Assembly (NCBI GenBank): GCA_966250015.1
Contig: CBINFS010000006.1
Span: 62,001-126,000 of the forward strand
Length of the DNA: 64,000 nucleotides
From: CBINFS01 sp966250015
GTDB lineage: Bacteria; Bacteroidota; Rhodothermia; Rhodothermales; DASSAV01
Reading direction: 5' to 3'
Positions 52,475 through 61,684 of this stretch are shown here, in pieces (the first letter of the stretch is position 1; every line of letters begins with the position of its first letter). The notes under the pieces were generated by a model. The model worked only from the letters and a program-made list of their open reading frames with translations, was not told the origin of the DNA and did no database searches. Made by a program: the position numbers and the translations under genes.

Positions 52475-53209
52475 TCAGCTTCCCGTCAGCTGCTCCGGCT
52501 CTTCTTCGGGCATGATGAGCTGGAATCGCACGGGGAGGCGCATACGGACGCGGACCGGTTCGCCGTTCTGCCTGCCGGGCACGAACCGGGTCTCACGAAG
52601 GGCACGGACGGCAGCCGAGTCGCACAGCGGATGAAGCGATTGGGCGATCGTGATGTTGGACGGCCTGCCGTTGGTTTCGACGACGAAGTCGAGAATCAGG
52701 CGCCCCTGGATGCCTTCCTCAGCCGCTTTCTTCGGGTATTCGATGTTGATGTAGTAAGCGCCTACACCCCCAACGATCTCAGGCATTTTTTCGGCGAACT
52801 CGAGGATGGCCTTATGGCCGGAAATTTTGGTGAGCTCGACGCGCTCATACGTGCGTTCGACCGTGCCGGCGCTTTTTTCATCCGCAACAGACGATTGTTC
52901 GTCGAGCCCGTCGTCCGGTGCTGCGGCCGTGTTTTCAAGGGCTGAAAGAGGCGTGGGCAAAGCGGCACGGGCGAGGGATTCTAACCCGAGCTGTTCGAGC
53001 GTCAGCTCTTTCGATGGCGGAACGACGTGCCATCCGACGCGGCCTTGCCGGTCTTTGATGGGTAGATTGGCGATGGCGACCACGAGCAACAGGCTCAGCG
53101 CCAGGCCGATCATCATGTTCGTGGTGTGCGACCCGAGAAGTCCCGACTCGTTTGCGCGGCGATAAATCGGTCGCAGAACGTTCTCTTTGCCGTGTGAAGT
53201 GTCAGACAT
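52475..53209 (-). CDS. TonB family energy transducer
   Basis: 244 residues. One N-terminal membrane helix (MMIGLALSLLLVVAIANLPI, about 33-52) is followed by a polar linker and a C-terminal TonB domain: VGAYYINIEYPKKAAEEGIQGRLILDFVVETNGRPSNITI and ALRETRFVPGRQNGEPVRVRMRLPVRFQL. It would couple ExbBD to outer-membrane receptors. The linker lacks the Pro-rich run of E. coli TonB. No exbB/exbD is adjacent. Confidence 0.9.
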   Translation of the reverse strand: MSDTSHGKENVLRPIYRRANESGLLGSHTTNMMIGLALSLLLVVAIANLPIKDRQGRVGWHVVPPSKELTLEQLGLESLARAALPTPLSALENTAAAPDDGLDEQSSVADEKSAGTVERTYERVELTKISGHKAILEFAEKMPEIVGGVGAYYINIEYPKKAAEEGIQGRLILDFVVETNGRPSNITIAQSLHPLCDSAAVRALRETRFVPGRQNGEPVRVRMRLPVRFQLIMPEEEPEQLTGS

Positions 53210-53374
53210 GGCAGTAACCTCGACCGGGGCGGTTTGTTATAATTTCATACGATTTGCGTTTCGATTAGTTTAGCCAAATGGTTGCCCTGGCTGGACTTCG
53301 GAAGATTTTTTTCACGGTCCCAGGTATTCACCTTTACGTGATTGGACAAGGCGAGAATGGGTGAGGATGATTCC

Positions 53375-54379
53375 ATGGCAGCGAATTCGTTCAAAGCACT
53401 CGTACTCGAAAAAGAAAGGGAGGGGATCGTCTCGTCGATCCGGTTGCTGAAGGAAGCAGACCTCCCCGAAGGCGACACCACCGTCTCGGTTCTTTACTCG
53501 AGCCTGAACTACAAGGACGCGCTGGCCGTGACCGGTGCGGGGAAGATCATCCGGGGGACGTATCCGTTTGTACCCGGGATCGACCTGGCGGGAGAGGTGG
53601 TTGCGACCGATGCGAGACACCTGAAAGCCGGCGACGTCGTCATCGGGACGGGCTGGGGACTCGGCGAGCATACGTGGGGCGGGTTCTCGGAGGTGCAACG
53701 GGTCCGGTCGGAATGGCTGGTCCCGTTACCCCACGGGATGACGCCTGAGGCGTCGATGGTGATAGGAACGGCAGGTCTGACCGCCATGCTCGGCCTGATG
53801 GCGCTCGAAAAGAACGGATTGAAGTCTGGCGACGGGGACGTGGTGGTTACGGGTGCAACGGGTGGTGTGGGCAGCCTGGCCGTCTGCTTGCTCGCCGCAG
53901 AGGGGTACCGGGTGGTGGCGTCGACGGGCAAGATGGATCAGGCAGACTACCTGCGGGACCTTGGCGCTTCCGAGATCATCCCACGAAGTAAGCTCGGCGA
54001 GGGACCAAAGCAGCCGCTGATGTCAGCCCGATGGGCCGGGGCAATCGATACGGTGGGCGGCAAAACGCTGGCGGCAGTACTGAGCTCGCTCCGCCGGCAC
54101 GCGAGCGTCGCCGCCTGTGGTCTCGTCGGTGGGAGCGACCTTCAGACGACGGTTTTTCCCTTCATTTTGCGAGGCGTCAACCTGCTCGGGATAGACTCCA
54201 ATACCGCCGACCAGAAAGATAGGATTGAGGCGTGGGCTCGAATGAGCAGGCTGCTGCCGGGTGATAGGCTCAAACGGATCAGTGAAACCATCCCGCTGTC
54301 GAGGGTACCCGAAATGAGCCGAGCGTTACTCGATGGAAAGGTACGGGGGCGCATCGTCGTCGACGTTCGTGCGGAGTAA
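53375..54379 (+). CDS. YhdH/YhfP-family zinc-independent oxidoreductase (acrylyl-CoA reductase-like)
   Basis: 334 residues from the ATG at 53375 (alternative starts at 53342 and 53357); GGTGAGG sits before this ATG. MDR-superfamily features: YSSLNYKDALAVTGAGKI, PGIDLAGEV, VVVTGATGGVGSLAVCLLAAEGYRVVASTG (NADPH-binding), DTVGGKTLAAVL. In this family members reduce acryloyl-CoA to propanoyl-CoA with NADPH; others act on other enones. The zinc ligands of classical alcohol dehydrogenase are not seen. The substrate is not fixed by the sequence. Confidence 0.88.
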   Translation: MAANSFKALVLEKEREGIVSSIRLLKEADLPEGDTTVSVLYSSLNYKDALAVTGAGKIIRGTYPFVPGIDLAGEVVATDARHLKAGDVVIGTGWGLGEHTWGGFSEVQRVRSEWLVPLPHGMTPEASMVIGTAGLTAMLGLMALEKNGLKSGDGDVVVTGATGGVGSLAVCLLAAEGYRVVASTGKMDQADYLRDLGASEIIPRSKLGEGPKQPLMSARWAGAIDTVGGKTLAAVLSSLRRHASVAACGLVGGSDLQTTVFPFILRGVNLLGIDSNTADQKDRIEAWARMSRLLPGDRLKRISETIPLSRVPEMSRALLDGKVRGRIVVDVRAE

Positions 54380-54475
54380 GTTCGAGCGAGATTTCAAATA
54401 CTTCGTATCTTGCCGGTAGCTCGTCCAATCTGGAGATAGCCCCCAAGCTGTGAATCCGACAGGAGACCGTAAAGT

Positions 54476-55675
54476 ATGACGATTTCATTCTGGCAGCGAA
54501 GCCTCATCAGGGAGCACCTTTCGTGTGACGTGGCCATAGTCGGCGGAGGTATCACCGGGTGTTCGACGGCGTACTGGCTATCGCAGGAGCGGCCGGACCT
54601 TCGGCTGATTCTGCTGGATGCCGGTAAGCCGGGAAGTGGTGCGACCGGTCGGAACGCGGGTTTCTTGCTGCAGGGTACGAGCGGCGATTATTTGAGCGAC
54701 ATCGTTGCGTACGGCGCAGATCGGACGAGACAGATCTGGCACTTCACGCGTGAGAACCGCGACCTCATTTTCAGCGATCTCGACGGGTCAGCCTTCGAGC
54801 TGGAGGAGAGCGGGAGCATGACGGTGGCGGCTACAGCAGAGGAGGACGAGCGGCTGCGTTCGTGCGTGTCGCGCATGCGGGCGGACGGGGCTCCGGCGGC
54901 CTACCTTCCGCCGGAGGAGACCAACCGGCGCCTCGGGTCGACAGGCTTTTCCGGCAGCCTCTACGTGCCTTCGGGGGCGATGCTGAACCCGCTGGCGTTC
55001 ATCCACTATCTGATCGAACGGTCCGGCGTAACCATACGTCCATATCATGCAGTTGCATCAGTTCAGGAGGTAGGCGGACATGTTTTGCTTGAAACCGAAA
55101 ACGGGACGGTTGAGGCAGGCCAGGTGGTGCTGGCACTCAATGCATACCTGCCTCGATTGCTTCCGGAGCTGTCAGTCTTGATCAGGCCTGTCCGGGCGCA
55201 GATGCTGGCCACAGCCCCGCTCGCAAGCCGCTGGCTTCGGTACCCCGCCTACACGCACAGGGGCTTCATGTACATCCGGCAGGCGCAGAACGGCTCGATC
55301 CTTCTGGGCGGGGCTCGGCACCTGCACCTCGAAGAGGAGGTGGGGTACGAGGATCAGACCACCGCAGCACTTCAGGCGGATCTTGAGGCCTACCTGCACA
55401 AGCACTTTCCGAAAGCGAAAGGGGCGAAGGTGAGCAGGCGGTGGAGCGGCACGATGGCGTTTACGGCCGACCGCCTGCCTTTGATCGGCGGAGTTCCCGG
55501 CATCGACGGGAGCTTCTGGGCCGGCGGGTACTCAGGACACGGCATGAGCTTCGGGTTTCGACTCGGTAAGCTCCTGGCCGATTTGATACAAGGCAAACCG
55601 GACCCCGAAGGCTACAACCTGTTCTCTGTCGATCGTCTTTCGAAGAAGGGGCGTGAGCACGTCAAGGCCGAATGA
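54476..55675 (+). CDS. FAD-dependent oxidoreductase (DAO family)
   Basis: 399 residues. The FAD-binding start is VAIVGGGITGCSTAYWLSQERP, then LDAGKPGSGATGRNAGFLLQGTS, the glycine-oxidase/PuuB/sarcosine-oxidase-like pattern, with a C-terminal GGYSGHGMSFGFRLGKLLADLI. It would oxidise an amine or amino acid using FAD. No transport or synthetase gene beside it tells the substrate. It converges with the acyl-ACP thioesterase gene with a 5-base gap. Confidence 0.85.
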   Translation: MTISFWQRSLIREHLSCDVAIVGGGITGCSTAYWLSQERPDLRLILLDAGKPGSGATGRNAGFLLQGTSGDYLSDIVAYGADRTRQIWHFTRENRDLIFSDLDGSAFELEESGSMTVAATAEEDERLRSCVSRMRADGAPAAYLPPEETNRRLGSTGFSGSLYVPSGAMLNPLAFIHYLIERSGVTIRPYHAVASVQEVGGHVLLETENGTVEAGQVVLALNAYLPRLLPELSVLIRPVRAQMLATAPLASRWLRYPAYTHRGFMYIRQAQNGSILLGGARHLHLEEEVGYEDQTTAALQADLEAYLHKHFPKAKGAKVSRRWSGTMAFTADRLPLIGGVPGIDGSFWAGGYSGHGMSFGFRLGKLLADLIQGKPDPEGYNLFSVDRLSKKGREHVKAE

Positions 55676-55680
55676 CGTAA

Positions 55681-56439
55681 TCAAAGGCGGACGGGCGTCC
55701 ACGTCGACTGCACCAGGGCGGCTTCTTTTTGATCTCTCTTCCGGATGATCGCATGCTCGACGATCAGGCGCCCGTCATCATTTTGAACGCCAGCGAGGCT
55801 GAGCACTTCGTCACCGAAGGTGGTTTCGGCCCGAAATACGACGTCGAGCTCCGACACCGTGAGCCCATCGACCGTTTCCTGGGGAAGTGTTTCGAGGGCC
55901 CACTCGACGTACCGGACGTTGTTGGTGTGCCGGTTCAGGTCGAGGTCGCTCCGACGGACGGTGAAGTCGCGGGAGATGATGTCACCAGAGGGCGCTTTTA
56001 GCCGCGGCGGCTCACCGGGAAGCGGATACTCACGGTGGGGCACCCTCAGCTCGCGAATATACTCGGGCAAACGTACCGGCCTTCGGCGCTCGACGTCGAC
56101 CAGCGGCCAGGCACTCGTGGCCCTTGCAAGCTCGTTCCCTTCGGCATCGTACATCATAAACTCGCGCGTCGCGAAGAGGCCGTTTTCACCTGACGGCCAG
56201 GTCTCGACCGTCACGACGTCTCTCCACGAAGGATAACGGGTAACCGAAACGCGAAGGCGGGCGAGCATCCAGATCAACCGAAGCTCCGCAAGCTGTTCGA
56301 CCGACAGCCTGAGAGCATACGCGTGGTTCGAGGCCGCCTCCTGGAGGTAATTGCAAAGGGTAAGAATGGAAGCTCGGCCGGTGACGTCGGCTTCGTAGGA
56401 TCGGACCGTAAACTGTTCTTTCCAGGTTTCTATCTTCAT
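55681..56439 (-). CDS. Acyl-ACP thioesterase (FatA/FatB-like)
   Basis: 252 residues with two hot-dog folds. The N-terminal half has the FatA-like VRSYEADVTGRASILTLCNYLQEAASNHA; the second has FTVRRSDLDLNRHTNNVRYVEWAL, with the conserved N-x-H...(C/E) region giving the active site. It hydrolyses acyl-ACP to end fatty acid elongation. It is a stand-alone minus-strand gene. Confidence 0.88.
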   Translation of the reverse strand: MKIETWKEQFTVRSYEADVTGRASILTLCNYLQEAASNHAYALRLSVEQLAELRLIWMLARLRVSVTRYPSWRDVVTVETWPSGENGLFATREFMMYDAEGNELARATSAWPLVDVERRRPVRLPEYIRELRVPHREYPLPGEPPRLKAPSGDIISRDFTVRRSDLDLNRHTNNVRYVEWALETLPQETVDGLTVSELDVVFRAETTFGDEVLSLAGVQNDDGRLIVEHAIIRKRDQKEAALVQSTWTPVRL

Positions 56440-56558
56440 CGGAGCGGGGGTCAGGCGTTAAGGTACGTATCGGTCCTCCGGCAATACATTGTCGGAATGT
56501 ATGGGCAAATAGTACGTCCGAACCTACCCATTTTGTGTCACAAATAGCGGAAGCGGAT

Positions 56559-57326
56559 ATGGAATCGGAAAGAAAAGTCATCCTCGTTACTGGTGGCGCT
56601 CAGGGGATCGGTAAAGGCATCGCGTTGCACCTACTTGAGGAAGGGCAGGGTGTGGTGATTGCCGACGTAGACGAGGAAGCGGGGCTTGAGACGGCCGAAT
56701 CGTTCAAGAATTTTGGGGACGTGCTTTACGTGAAAGCCGACACGGGGAACGAAGCGTCGGTGCGGGAAACAGTCCGGCAGGCGATTGACCACTTCGGCAG
56801 GCTGGACGGACTTGTAAACAACGCCGGCATAGCCGATCCTGGAAACACGCCGATCGAGGACCTGACGCTCGAAGACTGGGAGCGGGTTATCCGCACCAAC
56901 CTTACGGGCTACTATCTTTGCGCAAAACACTGTGTGCCACACCTTCGGCCACGGCGAGGCGCCATCGTCAACATTGCCTCGACGCGGGCGCTCCAGTCTG
57001 AGCCGAACACGGAGGCATACGCGGCTTCGAAAGGTGGAGTGGTCACCCTCACCCATGCGCTGGCCGTCAGCCTCGGTCCGGAAATACGAGTAAACTGTAT
57101 TAGCCCGGGGTGGATCGTCGTGAGCGACTGGAAGAAAACATCAAACCGGGAGGAGCCGGCGTTGCGGCCAATCGACCACGAGCAGCACCCGGTGGGGCGG
57201 GCGGGAAGGCCCGAAGACGTTGCGGCGCTAGCTTCCTTCTTGCTCTCCGACCGTTCCGGGTTCATCACCGGGCAGAACTTCGTCGTGGACGGAGGCATGA
57301 CTCGGAAGATGATCTATGCCGAATGA
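56559..57326 (+). CDS. Short-chain dehydrogenase/reductase
   Basis: 255 residues from the ATG at 56559 (an in-frame GTG is 24 bases upstream). The TGxxxGIG motif is VTGGAQGIGKG, NNAGIADPG is the NAG motif, IVNIASTRALQ holds the catalytic Ser, and YAASKGG carries Tyr and Lys four apart, so the active site looks complete. GQNFVVDGGM closes it. Substrate unknown; cofactor preference cannot be read by eye. Confidence 0.9.
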   Translation: MESERKVILVTGGAQGIGKGIALHLLEEGQGVVIADVDEEAGLETAESFKNFGDVLYVKADTGNEASVRETVRQAIDHFGRLDGLVNNAGIADPGNTPIEDLTLEDWERVIRTNLTGYYLCAKHCVPHLRPRRGAIVNIASTRALQSEPNTEAYAASKGGVVTLTHALAVSLGPEIRVNCISPGWIVVSDWKKTSNREEPALRPIDHEQHPVGRAGRPEDVAALASFLLSDRSGFITGQNFVVDGGMTRKMIYAE

Positions 57327-57328
57327 CC

Positions 57329-57592
57329 CTACTTCCGCCTTCTGCCGGTGGAAGGGGAGAGGTCGATCAGGAGGGCGATAACGGCCACCACTATTTGCAG
57401 GACGCCCCATTCGCCTCCGAATACGTTCAGCACGACCGTATACCAGAGCAGGGACGTCGGCAGAAAGATGAACCCGAGCAAGGGGAACAGGATCGAGTTG
57501 AACAAGCCCTCGAACCATGGGGTGAAAAACCAGAGGCCAAGGATAACGAGCCTTGGGACGAACAGGGCAAGAAGGGCAAGCAGGCAGGGCAT
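57329..57592 (-). CDS. Small conserved membrane protein
   Basis: 87 residues, mostly hydrophobic with three segments (about 3-22, 30-52, 62-80) and a basic C-terminus (GRRRK). The start MPCLLALLALFVPRLVILGLWFF resembles a small conserved membrane protein seen in many Bacteroidota. No function is known to me. It converges with the SDR gene (2-base gap). Confidence 0.65.
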   Translation of the reverse strand: MPCLLALLALFVPRLVILGLWFFTPWFEGLFNSILFPLLGFIFLPTSLLWYTVVLNVFGGEWGVLQIVVAVIALLIDLSPSTGRRRK

Positions 57593-57768
57593 GATCGCTG
57601 GGACCGTGTTGGCATATGGTTGCGTATATAACGCAAGCTTTGACGTATCGAGACCCGTAGAGTTGCAAAAAAGCGGGTACGTTGATAAGAAACGTGATTC
57701 CTTTACCTTTATGCTGTAATCTGGACCCAGGTGTTGATCCGTTAAATCCGGCTCGATGAGGTGTTCAG

Positions 57769-58119
57769 ATGGAGTCTCCAGTAAAACGAGCGGTAGAACC
57801 TGGCCTTTGCCGTGCCTGCATCGTGTTTGCTCCTTCGAGCAAGAGTCCTGCTTACGAGCTACAGGTCAGGCTGCTTCAGGAAGAGCATGAGTACTTCGAA
57901 GCCACTGGAATCCGGCTGATAAGGGTCCTTGCCAAAGGGCAGAGCGTCGATGGAGATACGGGGATGACGAAAGCGGAAGCCGACCTTCTTCGTGCCTACC
58001 ACGACGTTTCGCCGGATGAGTTTGCCGTGGTGTTGCTCGATGCCAACGGAAAGGAAGTGCAGCGGTACGATGCTCCCCTGCGCATCGAAACCATTCAGGA
58101 ATGCTTCGAAGTTAATTAG
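57769..58119 (+). CDS. DUF4174 domain protein
   Basis: 116 residues. A thioredoxin-fold-like DUF4174 region is read from CRACIVFAPSSKSPAYELQVRLLQEEHEYFEATGIRLIRVL, with FAVVLLDANGKEVQRYDAPLRIETIQECF near the end. There is no signal peptide, unlike many DUF4174 proteins. It is 98 bases upstream of the App1-like gene on the same strand, so possibly an operon. Role unknown. Confidence 0.7.
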   Translation: MESPVKRAVEPGLCRACIVFAPSSKSPAYELQVRLLQEEHEYFEATGIRLIRVLAKGQSVDGDTGMTKAEADLLRAYHDVSPDEFAVVLLDANGKEVQRYDAPLRIETIQECFEVN

Positions 58120-58217
58120 GTCCGACGGTTCTATTCCTGCATCACAAGTGAGGCGTATTTTTGAGACCGCGACGGAAGTTGCGACAAGGAGGCGACTTTT
58201 TCTGAACTAACGGATCG

Positions 58218-59375
58218 ATGCTGTCCCGTCTGATTTCGGCCGCGGTAACGGTGGTGCAGGCTGTCGCCCACCAGGCGCGCAAACCGGTAGACCTTCTTCG
58301 GTATCAGGTTAAAAAGCGGATGGGACGGATCGGTCCCGTTCAAATCCTCGCCTATCGCGGCCACGGTAATGACCAAAATTGGTACCTGAAAGGCCGTGTG
58401 CTCGAAGACAAAGGCATTTCCAAAGCAAGCGACCACGACAATTTTTACCGGAACATCCGGATGATGGTCCGGCGGTTTCGCAGCACGGAGATCCCCGGCG
58501 TCCGGTTGCGCGCTCGGTGCCTTGAAACGGGTGAGATCCTTGAGACCATAACGGACGAGGAAGGGTACTTTGACTTTCATTTCACCCTGGGTGAGCCGCC
58601 ACGAAATCACAAGCTCTGGCACGACGTCGAGATCGAGCTGCTGGATCGGGTGGCGCCGGAACAGGAGGAGGTTCGCACGACGGGGCGCATCCTCGTCCCC
58701 CCGGAGGACTGTGATTTCGGTGTGATCAGCGACGTCGACGACACCATAATCGAGACGGGTGCAACCAGCTTCTGGAAGATGGTCCGGATCACCCTGATGA
58801 ACAACGCACGGTCACGGTTGCCGTTTGAGGGTGTGGCCGGCTTTTACCGCGCGCTCCGGAGCGGGCCGAGTGGAGAAGGAAACAATCCCATCTTTTACGT
58901 CAGCAGCAGCCCGTGGAACCTGTACGACCTGCTCGTCGAGTTCATCGACGTACACGGCATCCCGATGGGCCCGCTTTTCCTTCGCGATCTCAACTTCGAG
59001 CGGCTGCGGTTGGTCGGCATCCCGCACTCGAAACACAAACTCGCCTTGATCGAGACGCTTCTTCTGACCTATCCAACGCTTCCGTTCATACTGATCGGCG
59101 ACAGCGGCCAGGAGGACCCTGAGATCTACCTGAAGGCCGTTCAGAGCTTTCCAGACCGTATCGCGTCGATCTACATCCGGGACGTAACGAGCGGGTTCAG
59201 GGACGACCAGGTACAGTCGATCGGTGAGGAGCTCAGACGCCTCGGCGTCGACCTCGTACTGTCGTCGGAAACCGAGGCCGTGGCAGATCATGCCCTGCGG
59301 AAGGGCTACATCCACCCGGATTCGCTCAAAGACATCCGGGCAGAGCAACTAAAAGACCGGACTGAGCGCATCTGA
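58218..59375 (+). CDS. App1-family phosphatidate phosphatase-like protein (DUF2183)
   Basis: 385 residues. The catalytic motif is DVDDT (172-176, in FGVISDVDDTIIETGA), a HAD-type aspartate pattern of the App1 (DUF2183) phosphatase catalytic domain. The preceding ~160 residues form a beta-rich domain, and FYVSSSPWNLYDLLVEFI and LIGDSGQEDPEIY are the later HAD-type motifs. Yeast App1p is a Mg-dependent phosphatidate phosphatase; in bacteria the substrate is not established. A hairpin terminator follows at 59379-59400. Confidence 0.85.
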   Translation: MLSRLISAAVTVVQAVAHQARKPVDLLRYQVKKRMGRIGPVQILAYRGHGNDQNWYLKGRVLEDKGISKASDHDNFYRNIRMMVRRFRSTEIPGVRLRARCLETGEILETITDEEGYFDFHFTLGEPPRNHKLWHDVEIELLDRVAPEQEEVRTTGRILVPPEDCDFGVISDVDDTIIETGATSFWKMVRITLMNNARSRLPFEGVAGFYRALRSGPSGEGNNPIFYVSSSPWNLYDLLVEFIDVHGIPMGPLFLRDLNFERLRLVGIPHSKHKLALIETLLLTYPTLPFILIGDSGQEDPEIYLKAVQSFPDRIASIYIRDVTSGFRDDQVQSIGEELRRLGVDLVLSSETEAVADHALRKGYIHPDSLKDIRAEQLKDRTERI

Positions 59376-59378
59376 GTC

Positions 59379-59400
59379 AGCGCGGGCGACGGCGCTTTTT
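59379..59400 (+). terminator. Intrinsic terminator after the App1-like gene
   Basis: AGCGC (59379-59383), loop GGGCGACG, GCGCT (59392-59396) followed by TTTTT. A short but typical stem plus T-run. Confidence 0.6.
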
Positions 59401-59434
59401 CGAAGGTTTTGTTGAGAATCCAGCTTAAGGTAAG

Positions 59435-59463
59435 GCCGCAAGCGTCGATAACTCGATTGCGGC
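59435..59463 (+). ncRNA. Structured leader hairpin upstream of the PilB-like gene
   Basis: GCCGCAA (59435-59441) pairs with TTGCGGC (59457-59463). Inside, TCGA (59445-59448) pairs with TCGA (59453-59456) around the loop TAAC, with a GCG bulge on one side. It lies between a terminator and the pilB-like ATG at 59555, within the likely 5' leader. No riboswitch class recognised. Confidence 0.4.
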
Positions 59464-59554
59464 TGAAGCCGACTTATATGGATGTCCCTCGTCCCAAGGG
59501 AACACCCGGAGCACCATTTTCTCACTACGCCCATTCAAGTAGGTATCGACCCGT

Positions 59555-61588
59555 ATGCCGCAGATAAACAGAAGTGAAGGAGACGAATCCGTCGAAATGC
59601 CGCAATCTGACGTTCACCACCCGGCATCTTTTTCGGATGGAGACGGTACAGTCGGGCGCTTTTCCGGCGACGGCGTGTCTCTTCGGTCATCGGGCGATTC
59701 TGTTTCCAGTCAACCTTTCGATTCGAGCTACGCAGATTTCTGGCCGGATGCCGGAGATGACGAGCGTGACGAAGGGGGTGATTCGCTTCTGGATCTGCGC
59801 GACCGGGTTACGATCATGTTGCTCTTCCGGGAGGTGGTCCGCTCGGAGCAGGTCGACAGGGCGTTAAAAAGGCAGAAGGAAGCCGAAAGGCACGGACAGT
59901 CCGAGCCGCTCTGGCGCTACCTGTTGGACGAGCCAAACGTGAACCGTGAAGGCATCTTCGCCGAGGCGGCGGACGTCTACGCCTTCAAAAAGGTCGCCAT
60001 CCCCCACGATCAGGCTGTTGCCTTCATCAACGAGAACAGGGAAGCTTTCACGGAAGCGCAGTGGAAGGTCATGCGCGAGCTGTCGCTATTGCCGGTTTCG
60101 CGCCGTGACAATCCGCGTTTTGGCGAGAAGCAATGGATCTTCGTTACGCACGATCCCACCCGGGTTGAGGCGGGGCGTTTTCTGAGGACACTCGGGCTCA
60201 AGCATTACGAGCTGTGTTACGCGCCGGAAAAGTTCGTACGCACGCTTCAACAGATCGCGTTTCCGAAGCGCAACGAGTATCTCGAACGCATCCGGAAGGA
60301 GCCGATGGCGGTCGATCTCGGCGCGTCGTTCGAGGAATCGAAGCGGGAGATCGACGAAGCGGCGCTCGAAGCCGAAATATCTCGTTCGGCTCTCATCAAC
60401 CTGTTTGAGGCCGCCCTCGTGGAGGCTGTAAGGCAGGGCGCATCGGACATCCACATCGTCCCGACACCGCAACGGTGCATCGAGATCACGTTTCGAATAG
60501 ACGGGCGTTTGACGAACTGGCATCTGGAGGATCGCGTCCATCCGGAGGCTTTTCTGGCCGTCGTCAAAGACAACTCGAGCGGTATCGACCGCTTCGAGCG
60601 CGACCGTGGACAGGACGGCTTCATCCAGCGCTGGATTGACGGTGCGCTCATCCGATTCCGCGTGTCGGTGATCCCACTGGCCGGGGTCAACCACGATTTG
60701 CGTCTGGAGAGCGTCGTCATCCGTGTGCTGGACGACCGAAATGTCATCACCGACCTGGACCACCTGGGCTTTCACGAGGAGGCCCAGCGGCGGTTCAAGT
60801 GGGCCATCCAGCAGCCCTACGGTATGGTGATCCTCACCGGTCCGACGGGATCGGGGAAAAGCACGACGCTATACGCCGCGCTGAGCCACGTCGTGAGTCC
60901 CGAGGTGAACGTGCTGACAGTGGAGGACCCGGTAGAATACATTATTCCCGGAGTACGGCAGGTAAAGCTGAGCCACAAGTACGGTATGGAGGACGCTCTG
61001 CGGTCGATTCTTCGCCACGACCCCGACATCGTGATGGTTGGTGAGATCCGTGACCGGTCGACTGCGGAGCTGGCCATCAAGCTGTCGAATACCGGCCACC
61101 TGACGTTTTCGACGCTGCACACGAACGATGCCGCGAGCGCTATCAACCGGCTCTACAAGATGGGTATCGAGCCGTTCCTGATCGCCTACACGTTGAACCT
61201 CGTCGTCGCACAGCGGCTCGTTCGGCGGCTCTGTCCGGCGTGTAAGGAAGTCGACGAGCAACCGTCTCCCTGGATGCTCGAGCGGGCCGGGTTTACGAGT
61301 GAAACGGCATCCGAGACGACGTTTTACAGGGCCGGCGCCCGCGCGGACTGCGAGACGTGCCGGGGCACCGGTTATCGTGGAAGAAGGGCCATCGTCGAGG
61401 CCATGCCCATTTCCGACGAGATCAGGCAAATCATCCTGGGGACCCACGACGTCATCGATGAAGGCAAGGTCCGCAACGAGGCCATCAAACAGGGGATGTG
61501 GACATTGCAAGACTCGGCCAGGCACCTCGTAACGATGGGCGAGACCTCGGTCGACGAGATGCTGCGTGTCGTTTCGACGGAGTATTGA
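59555..61588 (+). CDS. PilB/GspE-type secretion or pilus assembly ATPase
   Basis: 677 residues. The first ~75 residues are polar and disordered (HHPASFSDGDG, FSGDG...), then an MshEN/T2SSE-N-like domain. The ATPase has Walker A GPTGSGKST (from residue 429), an Asp box, Walker B IVMVGEIRD, and LHTNDAASAINRL (His box). A Cys-rich zinc site follows: CPAC...CETC. It powers assembly of a type IV pilus, or a type II secretion system, at the inner membrane. No pilC, pilT or other pilus gene is in the window, so the partner machine is unknown. Confidence 0.88.
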   Translation: MPQINRSEGDESVEMPQSDVHHPASFSDGDGTVGRFSGDGVSLRSSGDSVSSQPFDSSYADFWPDAGDDERDEGGDSLLDLRDRVTIMLLFREVVRSEQVDRALKRQKEAERHGQSEPLWRYLLDEPNVNREGIFAEAADVYAFKKVAIPHDQAVAFINENREAFTEAQWKVMRELSLLPVSRRDNPRFGEKQWIFVTHDPTRVEAGRFLRTLGLKHYELCYAPEKFVRTLQQIAFPKRNEYLERIRKEPMAVDLGASFEESKREIDEAALEAEISRSALINLFEAALVEAVRQGASDIHIVPTPQRCIEITFRIDGRLTNWHLEDRVHPEAFLAVVKDNSSGIDRFERDRGQDGFIQRWIDGALIRFRVSVIPLAGVNHDLRLESVVIRVLDDRNVITDLDHLGFHEEAQRRFKWAIQQPYGMVILTGPTGSGKSTTLYAALSHVVSPEVNVLTVEDPVEYIIPGVRQVKLSHKYGMEDALRSILRHDPDIVMVGEIRDRSTAELAIKLSNTGHLTFSTLHTNDAASAINRLYKMGIEPFLIAYTLNLVVAQRLVRRLCPACKEVDEQPSPWMLERAGFTSETASETTFYRAGARADCETCRGTGYRGRRAIVEAMPISDEIRQIILGTHDVIDEGKVRNEAIKQGMWTLQDSARHLVTMGETSVDEMLRVVSTEY

Positions 61589-61609
61589 TACAGCCCCACA
61601 GAACATGAT

Positions 61610-61642
61610 GAAGCCCGGTGCGCGTCACGCGCACCGGGCTTC
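61610..61642. terminator. Bidirectional terminator hairpin
   Basis: A perfect 15-base stem (GAAGCCCGGTGCGCG at 61610-61624 and its complement at 61628-61642) with a 3-base loop TCA, sitting between the convergent PilB-like gene and the acidic-tailed protein gene. There is no obvious T-run except TTT after TGTAA. Confidence 0.6.
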
Positions 61643-61684
61643 TGTAATTTCAGAGGAAGGTCTAAGCCGGAAAAGGGAAATCGA

